NCBI GenBank assembly: GCA_028289455.1
Contig: JANQPN010000049.1
Coordinates: forward strand, 48,101-112,100
Direction of reading: 5' to 3'
From: Wenzhouxiangellaceae bacterium
GTDB lineage: Bacteria > Pseudomonadota > Gammaproteobacteria > Xanthomonadales > Wenzhouxiangellaceae
Length of the DNA stretch: 64,000 bases
A model generated the notes under the pieces. It searched no databases. It saw only the letters and a list, made by a program, of their open reading frames with translations, and was not told where the DNA came from. A program made the translations under genes and the position numbers. The first letter of the stretch is position 1. Each line of letters begins with the position of its first letter. Of the stretch, positions 9,052 through 17,609 are shown piece after piece.

Positions 9052-9645
9052 ATGAGTCATATTTTTCGGTCACTGGTATTGCTGGTGCTGGCAGCGGTAT
9101 TAAGTGGTTGTCTCAGCATCGGCGGAGACAGCAAGCCGGTTACATTATTCAGGTTAAATCCAGAGCTTGAAACGCCAGGCTCAGACCAGGCAGCTATTCC
9201 ATTGAAATTGAGTATCAGCAGTGGCAGTCTGTTAAACAGCCAGCGACTGTGGGTCTACCATCAGGATTCTCAGGTGGCCGGATTTGCCGAAGCTCGCTGG
9301 GCTATGCCGTTACCTGAGATGTTCCGTCAGACACTGATCAACAGTCTTGAACAATCAGGTACAGCCATTGTTCTGGAATCACCGGCCAGGGCGCCGACAC
9401 TGCGGGTGGCGATACGCGAATTTCAGATTGAAGCCGGCGCAGCCAATGCCGACGCTGTGACTTCAATAAAGGCCAGCTGGGTAAATATGGAGGGACATAT
9501 CAGCCATAAACTGTTCCGCTCCAGCGAGCCGGTGAGCCTGGACAGCGCCAGCAGTGTAGCTACAGCCATGGACCGCGCCAACCGGCAGATATTAGGAGAG
9601 TTGCAGCAATGGCTGCTGACCGAAGCGGTTCACGAAGAACAGTGA
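9052..9645 (+). CDS. ABC-type transport auxiliary lipoprotein (PqiC/LetC-like)
   Basis: Lipoprotein of 197 residues with signal peptide and lipobox LSGC; the mature part starts CLSIGGDSKPVTLFRL, matching the ABC-type transport auxiliary family that accompanies MCE systems. GGGAG upstream favours ATG 9052 over ATG 9031. It probably sits in the periplasmic leaflet of the outer membrane and helps deliver or accept lipids. It ends an operon with the MlaE, MlaF and MlaD homologues. No MlaC- or MlaA-type gene is nearby. Confidence 0.8.
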   Translation: MSHIFRSLVLLVLAAVLSGCLSIGGDSKPVTLFRLNPELETPGSDQAAIPLKLSISSGSLLNSQRLWVYHQDSQVAGFAEARWAMPLPEMFRQTLINSLEQSGTAIVLESPARAPTLRVAIREFQIEAGAANADAVTSIKASWVNMEGHISHKLFRSSEPVSLDSASSVATAMDRANRQILGELQQWLLTEAVHEEQ

Positions 9646-9657
9646 TCCGATTGATCA

Positions 9658-10089
9658 ATGAATGATCCCGAGCAGCTGTCCGCCGGAGGCTGTCTGTGTG
9701 GCGCAGTCCGCTATCAGGTCAAAGGGAAATTACGTGATGTCATCAACTGTCACTGCAGTATGTGTCAGCGCCAGCATGGTGGCTTCGGGCCACACTCTAA
9801 AGCACCAAAAGCCAATATAACCATCACCAGGGATGAAGGGCTTACCTGGTTTCAAACGTCCAAAATTGCCAGACGCGGTTTTTGCCGTGAATGTGGCTCC
9901 GGACTTTTTTGGGAACCTGTGGAGCAGGGTGCTACCGGTATAGTGGCCGGTACTTTGGATAACCCAACCGGTTTGAAAACCATCGGGCATATATTTGTTG
10001 CTGAGAAGCAGGATTTCTATGACATCACCGATGACCTGCCTCAGTTCGATGAGTCATCCGATGGTCAGCTGACCGGTGATTATAAATAA
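9658..10089 (+). CDS. GFA-family zinc protein (second copy)
   Basis: GFA/CENP-V-like protein of 143 residues. Zinc ligands appear in GGCLCGAVRYQV, CHCSMCQRQHGGF and FCRECGSGLFWEP, with the family tryptophan/glycine pattern and a GTLDNPTGL motif near the C-terminus. More canonical than the 5626 copy. It follows the transport lipoprotein by 12 bases, so it may be read from the same transcript, without a clear functional link. Confidence 0.88.
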   Translation: MNDPEQLSAGGCLCGAVRYQVKGKLRDVINCHCSMCQRQHGGFGPHSKAPKANITITRDEGLTWFQTSKIARRGFCRECGSGLFWEPVEQGATGIVAGTLDNPTGLKTIGHIFVAEKQDFYDITDDLPQFDESSDGQLTGDYK

Positions 10090-10107
10090 ACCAAAAGGAG
10101 GGCGCGC

Positions 10108-10512
10108 ATGATAGTCCTGATTTCAAAATGGAAACTGAAAAACGGGCTTAGCGATGAATTGGCTGTGGCGTTAAAAACCGTTGCCGATCATGTTAAGGCA
10201 GCGGAGCCCGATACTTTGTTATATTCAGTCCATCTGCCTGCTCGATCACCTCTGGGACAGGGTATGCAGCCTGCGTGCCCGCCAGTGAAACCGATCCCGG
10301 GAGATCAGCAGACAGAAGTGGTATTTTTTGAAATCTATAAAGATGCAGCTGCATTTTCCTATCATATTAATGGCCCGACTTTTACCGAATTCAGAGAACA
10401 ATATATTCAGTATTTTTATGAAGACCCGGATAAACCCGGCTGGCCGAATACGCAAACCGAATTTCTTGATAAACAATCAATGTTTGTCCGTGAAACACTT
10501 GATCGTAATTAA
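10108..10512 (+). CDS. Antibiotic-biosynthesis monooxygenase (ABM)-domain protein
   Basis: 134-residue alpha/beta ferredoxin-fold protein. The N-terminus MIVLISKWKLKNGLSDEL, central EPDTLLYSVH and EVVFFEIYKDAAAFSYH are typical of ABM/YgiN-like quinol or heme monooxygenases. A strong ribosome-binding site (AAGGAGGG) precedes the start. Substrate unknown. The spacing of 18 bases after the GFA gene suggests co-expression. Confidence 0.75.
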   Translation: MIVLISKWKLKNGLSDELAVALKTVADHVKAAEPDTLLYSVHLPARSPLGQGMQPACPPVKPIPGDQQTEVVFFEIYKDAAAFSYHINGPTFTEFREQYIQYFYEDPDKPGWPNTQTEFLDKQSMFVRETLDRN

Positions 10513-10522
10513 TTAAAAAAAT

Positions 10523-10555
10523 GCCAATGCCTGTGCATGGGATCCAGGCATTGGC
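10523..10555 (-). terminator. Intrinsic terminator, mainly for the 10570-10971 gene
   Basis: A perfect 11-bp inverted repeat (GCCAATGCCTG at 10523-10533, CAGGCATTGGC at 10545-10555) with an 11-nt loop. Read on the - strand the stem is followed directly by a run of T residues (complement of the A-rich 10513-10521), the classic Rho-independent form. It may also terminate the convergent + strand transcript less efficiently. Confidence 0.85.
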
Positions 10556-10569
10556 TGTATTTCAATCCG

Positions 10570-10971
10570 TTATAATCCTCCGCCCGGGTTGGGTGTGCCG
10601 GAAGCACAATTAGCTTCATCAAAGTCATAAACAAATATCTGGAACGGATAATAAAAACTGTCAACCGCTTCCACACGTACAGATATATCGACCTCGCAAC
10701 CTGACCCTGTAGGACAGGATGCCACAGTGGTCGGGCTAGTGCTGACCTGAGGGCTGAGAATTACTGTAGGGTCGGTAGCGCTCCATATGTAACGGTATAA
10801 AAAGGCTCCCTGGGGCGGAGCAAACTGCGGTGTGGCTTCGCAGAACTGATCAAATGGTGTACCAAAGTGCTCGCAGCCACAGCTGGCATTGACTTCAACA
10901 GCTTGTGCTGAACCGCCAAACAGCATCAGAGAACCGGTTGCCAGTGCAATGAGTAATTTTCTTGTTTTCAT
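10570..10971 (-). CDS. Small secreted Cys-containing protein of unknown function
   Basis: 133 residues with a clear Sec signal peptide (MKTRKLLIALATGSLMLFGGSAQA). The mature part has six cysteines (two close together in SCGC, then FCEA, SCPTGSGC, NCAS) and a YRYIWSATDP segment. No family recognised. A small secreted protein at 51990 shares a (L)RYIWS motif and similar cysteine spacing and could be a distant relative. The gene has its own terminator and lies downstream of the kinase/sigma-factor pair on the same strand. Confidence 0.6.
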   Translation of the reverse strand: MKTRKLLIALATGSLMLFGGSAQAVEVNASCGCEHFGTPFDQFCEATPQFAPPQGAFLYRYIWSATDPTVILSPQVSTSPTTVASCPTGSGCEVDISVRVEAVDSFYYPFQIFVYDFDEANCASGTPNPGGGL

Positions 10972-11272
10972 AACAGTGTTCCTTTACCTAAGGTTGATAA
11001 GTTAGTTTTTTCCAGGAGCCTGGTATGTAATACCGGCAAGCTGCTGAGTCAGTGAACAGGCAAGCTTGCAGTGAAAGCCCGGGAATTTACGAAGGATCGA
11101 TTTAACGCGCCCTCATAAGTACTAACCGGAAAGTCGTTACAAAAGGGATCAGGTTTGTTGATGTAATTGCAATAGGTTTGTGAAGGCTAGTTTTATTCAG
11201 GTTTGAAACAGGTGCATATACCCTGGATTTAATTAAAACCCATTGTTCGCATGGCTGTGGAATTAATCAGAT
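10972..11272. other. Intergenic region between the secreted protein gene and the kinase gene
   Basis: 301 bases with no convincing gene. It should hold the promoter and leader of the - strand secreted protein and the end of the kinase transcript. Visible elements: an imperfect inverted repeat GCAAGCT/AGCTTGC around 11038-11075 and the string GTTACAAAAGGG near 11135, nearly matched (GTTACAAAAAGGG) upstream of the CPBP gene at 41585. Confidence 0.35.
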
Positions 11273-13825
11273 TCAGGTTGACAGTCTATTGACCAGATTG
11301 GCTTTATAAGAGTCGGCCCGTTTCGGCTTATCCCAAAGCTCGTAAAGCTTTACGAGTCGTTTAAGCGTATTTTGAATGTTGATGGATTTTTCGCTTAGCG
11401 CCGCCTGCATAACCCTATAGTTTTCAGCCAGCAGCTGCTCTGCCTGTTGATAGTCACCCTGACCGGCCAGTGAAATACCTAATATGCTCCGTGCATAGGC
11501 CAGCCGCCAGTGATCTGCGGGTAATGCCTGTTCGAATATGGAAATCGCCCGTTTGATCATCTGCTCAGATTCCAGATAATTCCCCTGCAGTTGTTGCAGA
11601 TCGGCCATATGCGTCAAAACGGTTGCGCCGAACCAATGGTTTTCTCCCACCTGTTCATAAAAAATGTCCAATGCCTGCTGATACATCGCCTGTGCTTCGG
11701 CATACTGCCCCATATCTGTTAGCAACAGTCCTAATGTACTGGAAACCCTGGCGACATAAGCATGACGGTCACCGAGCAATTGGCGCCGGGTAGTCAGCAC
11801 CTCACGGTACATGGTTTCCGCTTCAACAGGATTGCCCTGTTCCCACAGTACCTGCGCCAGATTGCTGAGATGAGTGAGCCTTTCCGGATAAACTTTACCG
11901 AACAGCTGCTCAATCAATACAAGGCTTTCTCGGTAAAGCGGTTCCGCTTCGGCATGATTATTCAAACCCAGATGATTCACCTGTGCCAGGTTATTAAGCG
12001 TGCTGGATATTTCCAGGCGGTTATCACCCGGCAGCTCCCGGTACAACGCCAGGGCCTGCTCATACAGGTTTTTTGCTTCCAGGTTTTTGCCCAGATTAAA
12101 CACGGTAATGCCTAAATCACTCATGCTGATAGCAGTATCCTGGTGGTTGTTTCCCAGCAGGCGCTGACGAATGGTTAAAGCCTGCCGGTGAAATCGCTCC
12201 GCATCCTGAAGATTACCGCCCAGCCGGAAAAGCTCTCCCAGGGAATGCATATCCCTGGCAGCTTCCAGAGTCTCACCATTATTTTCCTGAATACGATTAT
12301 CCAGGGCGCGCTGTATTAATGTTTCACCCTGTTCATACAAACCCAGGTTGCCGTATACGGACCCAATGGTGGCCATTAATTCTGCTTGAATCTCTGGTTG
12401 TTCTTGCAACTCGGAATCAATCCGCTGTGCGCCTCTGTCCAGTACTTCACGGACGGTAATGCTGTTCCCGCGGGATTCGCTTGGATCGGAAACCTCAAAC
12501 AGCTCAACCATAAAATCCTTGATCTGCTCGGCTTTATCACGTTCCAGCACGGTGCTGTCACGTTCCTGCAGTAATTGCAATTGCTGATAACCGGTTGACG
12601 TGATAACGATTGCTGCAACCGCCACACCAACCCGGTGCCGGCGAATGAATTTGGCCAGCCGATAACGCATGTGTCCATTGCGGGCCAGCACCGGTCTGAG
12701 CGCCAGGTAGTCAGTAACGTCGGCGGACAGTTTTTCCACCGAGCTGTAGCGCTCGGAGGAATCCTTGTTCAGGCATTTGCTGATGATGGCATCCAGGTCG
12801 CCGCGTAAATGCCTGGACAACTGTCCGGGACTGTCCAGGCGCCTGCTTTGCCATGGGGGTAAAGCAGCATCTGCGGTTTCAGCGGGGTTCAACACACGGG
12901 TGCTGGGAGCAGGCGCAGTGGACTTTAAAATGGTGGTTTGCGCTTCAATTGGCGACAAGTCGGTCAGGCTGAAAGGGCGTTGGCCGACCAGCAGCTCATA
13001 CAGCAGTACGCCCAGCGAATAGATATCGCTGCCGGTGGTACAGGACAAACCCTTGACCTGCTCCGGGCTGGCATACCCCGGGGTCTGGATATGCAGGATG
13101 GAGGAAGCGGTATCCTGGTTGTCGGCATCAGCCTGGGTTAATGCCGCAATCCCAAAATCCATCAGCTTCAACTGGCCATCATCGGTTACCAGTACATTGC
13201 TGGGCTTGATATCCCGGTGAATCACCAGATTGCGGTGAGCGTGGGAAACGGCATTGCATAATTTTTGGAATAAACGTAACCGCTGTTTCAGATTAAGCCG
13301 ATTGCTATCACAATATTCAGTGATGGTTTTTCCCTTGACATATTCCATCACCAGGTAGGGTCGGCCCTGCTGATCAGTGCCGCCATCCAACAGGCGGCAA
13401 ATATCAGGGTGCTCCAGATTGGCCAGAATTTGCCGTTCGGATCGAAACCAGTCTTGAATCCGCTGATCATTATGGTGGATCTGCACCACTTTGATGGCGA
13501 CGTGTTTTTCATATTCCTGGTCGGTGCGCTGCGCCAGATACACATTGCCCATGCCGCCGCAGCCGATCAGCTCTGTCAGGGTATAAGCACCCAGTGTCCG
13601 GCCGAGCATTGAATCTGCCTGCAACAACCGGTCAGCGTGCATTGGTGGCGGAACCGTCATCAGGTTATCCTTGACCAGCTGCCGGTCAAGCTGGAGCAGT
13701 TGAATCAGTTCAGCTGCGGTTTCCGGGTTGGATTGCTGCAACTGCGCAATAAAATTCCGGCGTGCCGCTTCATCCAGATCGGATGCTTGGTTAAACAGTT
13801 CTTCCAGGTCGGCGAAATTATGCAC
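11273..13825 (-). CDS. Membrane Ser/Thr protein kinase with C-terminal TPR repeats (PknT-like)
   Basis: 850 residues. N-terminal ~75 residues, then a Hanks-type kinase: glycine loop LIGCGGMGNVYLA (~87-99), catalytic lysine in HVAIKVV (Lys112), HRDIKPSNVL (~203-212), DFG (~223-225) and PGYASPEQVKGLS. A single hydrophobic segment (GVAVAAIVITSTGY, ~398-411) follows, then a long array of TPR repeats (e.g. LEAARDMHSLGELFRLGGNLQDAERF) to the C-terminus. It lies 24 bases after the ECF sigma factor gene. In Vibrio parahaemolyticus a comparable kinase, PknT, phosphorylates and activates the ECF43-type factor EcfP; the same logic is inferred here. Confidence 0.88.
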   Translation of the reverse strand: MHNFADLEELFNQASDLDEAARRNFIAQLQQSNPETAAELIQLLQLDRQLVKDNLMTVPPPMHADRLLQADSMLGRTLGAYTLTELIGCGGMGNVYLAQRTDQEYEKHVAIKVVQIHHNDQRIQDWFRSERQILANLEHPDICRLLDGGTDQQGRPYLVMEYVKGKTITEYCDSNRLNLKQRLRLFQKLCNAVSHAHRNLVIHRDIKPSNVLVTDDGQLKLMDFGIAALTQADADNQDTASSILHIQTPGYASPEQVKGLSCTTGSDIYSLGVLLYELLVGQRPFSLTDLSPIEAQTTILKSTAPAPSTRVLNPAETADAALPPWQSRRLDSPGQLSRHLRGDLDAIISKCLNKDSSERYSSVEKLSADVTDYLALRPVLARNGHMRYRLAKFIRRHRVGVAVAAIVITSTGYQQLQLLQERDSTVLERDKAEQIKDFMVELFEVSDPSESRGNSITVREVLDRGAQRIDSELQEQPEIQAELMATIGSVYGNLGLYEQGETLIQRALDNRIQENNGETLEAARDMHSLGELFRLGGNLQDAERFHRQALTIRQRLLGNNHQDTAISMSDLGITVFNLGKNLEAKNLYEQALALYRELPGDNRLEISSTLNNLAQVNHLGLNNHAEAEPLYRESLVLIEQLFGKVYPERLTHLSNLAQVLWEQGNPVEAETMYREVLTTRRQLLGDRHAYVARVSSTLGLLLTDMGQYAEAQAMYQQALDIFYEQVGENHWFGATVLTHMADLQQLQGNYLESEQMIKRAISIFEQALPADHWRLAYARSILGISLAGQGDYQQAEQLLAENYRVMQAALSEKSINIQNTLKRLVKLYELWDKPKRADSYKANLVNRLST

Positions 13826-13849
13826 GGATGCCTTCAGTATGCTGATGGT

Positions 13850-14431
13850 TCACTCATTCTCGGAACGCATAAGATACCGGCTGAGCCATGTTCGGGTAAA
13901 CCGCCAGCGACGCTTGATGGTGGCTTCAGAGCAATTGAGCACATCTGCGATCTGCTTGTTGGTCATGCCGGCAAAAATTTTCAACTCAACAAGCCTGGCT
14001 GCATCCTGATCGTTTAATTCCAGTTCAGTAATAGCCTGATCGATACCCAGCCAATCAATTGACTCATCGACACTGGGTATGCCACTTTGTAATTCACCAA
14101 AGGAAACAAAAGGAATGTCTCCGCCACGTTTCTGGCTGTTTTTAGAGCGGATATAATCAATTACCAGATGCCGGGTAATGGTTGCTGCCATGGCAAAAAA
14201 GTGATTGCGGTCATGCCAGTCAATTTCAGCTTTAGACGCTAGTTTCAAATAGGCTTCATTAGCGATTTCGGTGCTGCACAATGTAACCAGGTTATGGTGT
14301 TTGCGTAATTGTGCTTTGGCAATGTCTTTGAATACCGGATAAGCCAGCTGCATCAGCTCGGCTTCGGCATCTTTATCCTGTTCCCGCCAGCGATGCAACA
14401 ACTGGGTAATATCGGCCTGAGTGTTGCTCAT
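13850..14431 (-). CDS. ECF RNA polymerase sigma factor (TIGR02999/ECF43-like)
   Basis: 193-residue sigma-70 family factor. Region 2 holds TEIANEAYLKL and RNHFFAMAATITRHLVIDYIRSK; region 4 is the helix-turn-helix MTNKQIADVLNCSEATIKRRW. The usual acidic DAED motif in region 2.2 is missing and a threonine (about Thr54 in LCSTEIANEA) occupies the matching stretch, as in ECF43 factors that need kinase phosphorylation for activity. It is transcribed just ahead of the kinase gene and has no anti-sigma factor gene beside it, in line with phosphorylation control. Confidence 0.88.
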   Translation of the reverse strand: MSNTQADITQLLHRWREQDKDAEAELMQLAYPVFKDIAKAQLRKHHNLVTLCSTEIANEAYLKLASKAEIDWHDRNHFFAMAATITRHLVIDYIRSKNSQKRGGDIPFVSFGELQSGIPSVDESIDWLGIDQAITELELNDQDAARLVELKIFAGMTNKQIADVLNCSEATIKRRWRFTRTWLSRYLMRSENE

Positions 14432-14688
14432 GATTGTTTAGATTGATCTCCCTTTGCACAGTATAAGCAATGGCTGTGTTAACAGGTGGTGAATACTTCT
14501 AACGCGGGCTCCCGGCACAGCTGTCCATGGTAGGAATTCATTATGGCCGATATATGTGCGTATAATCCTGCCGGATCATATCAATAATAAAATTGACACT
14601 CGATGATGATCTGAGTCTGTATCCAGCAGTATTTTTACGCAGGCTGGAATTAGAGCAGCTTTAGTCAACGCAACAATTTGATTCGTAT

Positions 14689-15156
14689 ATGACGGCTATC
14701 CATAACTTGCATCTGCAAAAACTGCTGAAGCTGGCCGAGCAGGCTTTTGATCGTGGAGATCATCCTTTTGCCGCTTCTCTGGTGATTGATGATGAGGTGG
14801 TGATGTCGGTTATGAATTCAGTGGTATCAGAGCAGGATCCAACACGTCATGCGGAGCTTAGCCTGCTGAGTAAGGCAGCCCGTCAGTTTGGTGTTGTACG
14901 GCTGGCAAAAGCGACCTTGTATGCCAGTACGGAGCCTTGCCCGATGTGTGCCGGCGCCATCTATCAATGTGGCATACCGCAGGTAGTGTATGCCTGCTCA
15001 GGGAAGGGGCTGCGCGAGCTGATTGGGAGAGGCCGGTCTATCCCATGCCGGGAAATTTTCCAGCGGGCTCAGCGGCAGGTTGAAGTGCATGGACCATTGC
15101 TTGAGGAACAGGGTTTGGAGCTGCACCGGCGGTTAAACTGGTGGGCAGCCGTTTAA
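14689..15156 (+). CDS. Nucleoside/nucleobase deaminase (cytidine-deaminase-like fold)
   Basis: 155-residue zinc deaminase of the TadA/guanine deaminase group. Zinc ligands and catalytic Glu: HAE at residues 54-56 and PCPMC (Cys84, Cys87). The substrate is uncertain: it is not the tRNA-specific TadA by length and tail, and it resembles small guanine/nucleoside deaminases. It lies 0.7 kb from a second deaminase that belongs to the pyrimidine operon, but on the opposite strand. Confidence 0.75.
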   Translation: MTAIHNLHLQKLLKLAEQAFDRGDHPFAASLVIDDEVVMSVMNSVVSEQDPTRHAELSLLSKAARQFGVVRLAKATLYASTEPCPMCAGAIYQCGIPQVVYACSGKGLRELIGRGRSIPCREIFQRAQRQVEVHGPLLEEQGLELHRRLNWWAAV

Positions 15157-15320
15157 ACTACAGCTTCCAGGGGTTACTAATAACAGTAACGAATGAAGTT
15201 TATGTGGTTTTTCTGAAATTGATATTGAGATACATCTACGAGTAGAACTGATCTTTCCTGATTTAACTCTTCTAGTGTTGATCCATGTGAGATTGTATGG
15301 GTTAAGTATCGATGCAAAAC

Positions 15321-15812
15321 TTATCTAAATCGGCGATGTTTTTCTAATCCTTCTCTCCTGAACTGATCCAATGCTGATTTAAGCTCACCTGCAAATTTGT
15401 TTGCTTTTTCAGTAAACTCGATAACTTCTTTCAGATCTAATGAGTACTTATTGTCTATGTATTTGAAAATGCTACTTACAAATTCTTCTCTTTGAGCACT
15501 GAAGTAAATCTCCCACGGATTATGAGCAATAGCATTTCTTGTGTTAAACAGGGGTTCTACTTTATTGAGCAGGGTAATGGTATTTTGTACTTGTTGGTCG
15601 TTTTTGCCTTCTGATTTTATCATTTTCTTCAAAATGTTAACTCTAGATCTTATTGATTGATGCCCAATAAGATCAATGAGATCATCGCCATAGAGTATGT
15701 CGATATATTCATATAATAAGCTTTCAATTTGATTAAAGCTTAATATGGCATTTCCGACTGCCAATGCCATATCGTTATTCATGTCGATTAGAAAATCTTT
15801 GAATCTGACCAT
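15321..15812 (-). CDS. HEPN-like protein of unknown function
   Basis: 163 residues, largely helical, with a TRNAIAHNPW segment that fits the Rx4-6H motif of HEPN-domain RNases and related proteins. The gene is clearly AT-richer than its neighbours and stands alone between two deaminase genes, which suggests acquisition by transfer. A strong Shine-Dalgarno sequence (GGGAGGT) precedes the ATG. No nucleotidyltransferase (MNT) partner is visible, so a toxin-antitoxin role is not supported by context. Confidence 0.5.
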   Translation of the reverse strand: MVRFKDFLIDMNNDMALAVGNAILSFNQIESLLYEYIDILYGDDLIDLIGHQSIRSRVNILKKMIKSEGKNDQQVQNTITLLNKVEPLFNTRNAIAHNPWEIYFSAQREEFVSSIFKYIDNKYSLDLKEVIEFTEKANKFAGELKSALDQFRREGLEKHRRFR

Positions 15813-15886
15813 GGCTACCTCCCTTTAATACACCAACCATTGAAGCTAGATATATTCGACTCCAATGGACTATTTATTTGTGCAAT

Positions 15887-16324
15887 CTACTCCCCGATAT
15901 CCTCGTTCCACAGTTCCGGTGACTGCTCAATAAACACCCGCATCAGCTCTATGCATTGTTCATCCTGCAGCAGTTCCAGTTCCACTCCGTTTTCCTTCAG
16001 CAGTGACTCCGAGCCGGTAAAGGTTTGGTTTTCACCGATCACTACTTTGGGAATGCCGTACAGCAATATGGCGCCGGTACACATGGAGCAGGGCGAAAGG
16101 GTGGTGTAGATCACGCACTCCCGATAAACTGATGCCGGCAGCCTCCCGGCATTTTCCAGGGCATCCATCTCCCCGTGCAGCACGGTGCTGCCCTGTTGTA
16201 CCCGTCGGTTGTGGCCCCGGCCGATGATTTTGCCGTTGTGAACCAGCACCGAACCGATGGGAATTCCGCCTTCGTCAAATCCCTGCTGGGCTTCATCAAT
16301 GGCTGCCTGCATAAATGGATCCAT
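15887..16324 (-). CDS. Cytosine deaminase, yeast Fcy1-like
   Basis: 145-residue zinc deaminase converting cytosine to uracil. It matches the fungal Fcy1 pattern throughout: GGIPIGSVLVHNGKIIGRGHN, HGEMDALENAGRL (His50, Glu52), TTLSPCSMCTGAILLYGIPKVV (Cys79, Cys82) and the C-terminal WNEDIGE. It is unrelated to the E. coli CodA amidohydrolase. It is the last gene of the pyrimidine-degradation operon, 10 bases after preA, so it would feed cytosine into the uracil pathway. Confidence 0.9.
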   Translation of the reverse strand: MDPFMQAAIDEAQQGFDEGGIPIGSVLVHNGKIIGRGHNRRVQQGSTVLHGEMDALENAGRLPASVYRECVIYTTLSPCSMCTGAILLYGIPKVVIGENQTFTGSESLLKENGVELELLQDEQCIELMRVFIEQSPELWNEDIGE

Positions 16325-16334
16325 TGGCTGTTCC

Positions 16335-17609
16335 TTACGAATGATTCATCGGGTTATTGGGATGTTCGCCCCAGTTCATATAGGGCAGGCCGTTATCGAC
16401 CTCCACCATACTGATACAGCCGTCGACCGGGCAGACCAGGTGGCACAGATTGCAGCCCACACACTCATCGTCAATGACTTCATATACCCGTTTGCCGTCT
16501 GCAGTCTTAAGTTTTGATATCGCCTGATGCGAAGTGTCTTCACAGGTGACATGGCACAGACCGCATTCAATACATTTGTCCTGATCGATACTGGCGATGG
16601 TTTTGTAATTCATATCCAGATACTGCCAGTCGGTGACATTGGGCACCGCTCTGCCGCGGAAATCGTCCAGGGTGTTATAGCCTTTGCTGTCCATCCAGTT
16701 GCTCAGGCCGTTGGTCATTTCATGGATAATGTCAAAGCCGAAGCGCATGGCTGCAGTGCACACCTGCACGCTGCCGCAGCTTAAAGAGATGAACTCCGCC
16801 GCATCCCGCCAGTTGCTGATACCGCCGATGCCGGAAATCGGCATGCCGTGGGTTTCCGGGTCGCGGGCAATATCGGCCACCATGTGCATGGCAATGGGTT
16901 TGACTGCCGGCCCGCAGTAGCCACCGTGGGTGCCTTTACCGGCCACTGTAGGTGTCGGGGCCATCTGATCCAGGTCTATGGATACGATGGAATTAACCGT
17001 GTTGATCAGCGAAACCGCATCGGCGCCGCCGGCATGTGCCGCCCGTGCGGCAAAGCGTACATCGGTGATATTGGGTGTTAGCTTGACGAATACCGGCAGG
17101 TAGGTGTGTGTCTTGCACCATTCGGCCACCATCTGGATGTATTCCGGCACCTGGCCGACAGCCGAACCCATGCCGCGTTCACTCATACCGTGCGGGCAGC
17201 CGAAATTCAGTTCCACACCGTCGCAGCCAGTCTGCTCAACCTGTTTCAGTATGCTCTTCCAGGCCTGTTCCTCACACGGCACCATCAATGAAACCACCAT
17301 GGCCCGGTCCGGCCAGGCTTTCTTAACCGCGGCGATTTCTTGCAGATTTACTTCCAGCGGACGATCAGTGATCAGTTCGATGTTATTCAGGCCCACCATC
17401 CGCTGGCCGTTATAGTCCACCGAACCGTAGCGTGAACTGACATTAACCACCGGCGGACCCGCTTCACCCAGTGTTTTCCACACCACACCGCCCCAGCCGG
17501 CTTCAAACGCCCGTTCCACGTTGTATTGCTTGTCGGTCGGCGGGGCAGAGGCCAGCCAGAATGGGTTGGGTGATGTTACCCCGGCAATATTGCAGCTTAA
17601 ATCAGCCAT
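16335..17609 (-). CDS. preA: NAD-dependent dihydropyrimidine dehydrogenase subunit PreA
   Basis: Catalytic subunit reducing uracil/thymine to dihydropyrimidines. 424 residues: an FMN-binding dihydroorotate-dehydrogenase-like barrel (VELNFGCPHGMSERGMGSAVGQ, FVKLTPNITD, ISGIGGISNW) and a C-terminal ferredoxin part with two 4Fe-4S motifs (CIECGLCHVTC, CVGCNLCHLVCPVDGC). The start at 17609 (MADLSCNIAG) is chosen because GAGGTG lies just upstream; it overlaps the preT stop by 8 bases. Confidence 0.95.
   Translation of the reverse strand: MADLSCNIAGVTSPNPFWLASAPPTDKQYNVERAFEAGWGGVVWKTLGEAGPPVVNVSSRYGSVDYNGQRMVGLNNIELITDRPLEVNLQEIAAVKKAWPDRAMVVSLMVPCEEQAWKSILKQVEQTGCDGVELNFGCPHGMSERGMGSAVGQVPEYIQMVAEWCKTHTYLPVFVKLTPNITDVRFAARAAHAGGADAVSLINTVNSIVSIDLDQMAPTPTVAGKGTHGGYCGPAVKPIAMHMVADIARDPETHGMPISGIGGISNWRDAAEFISLSCGSVQVCTAAMRFGFDIIHEMTNGLSNWMDSKGYNTLDDFRGRAVPNVTDWQYLDMNYKTIASIDQDKCIECGLCHVTCEDTSHQAISKLKTADGKRVYEVIDDECVGCNLCHLVCPVDGCISMVEVDNGLPYMNWGEHPNNPMNHS

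Noticed and set aside
15321..15812. Toxin-antitoxin (HEPN/MNT) module
   Set aside because: No nucleotidyltransferase partner gene adjoins the HEPN-like gene.
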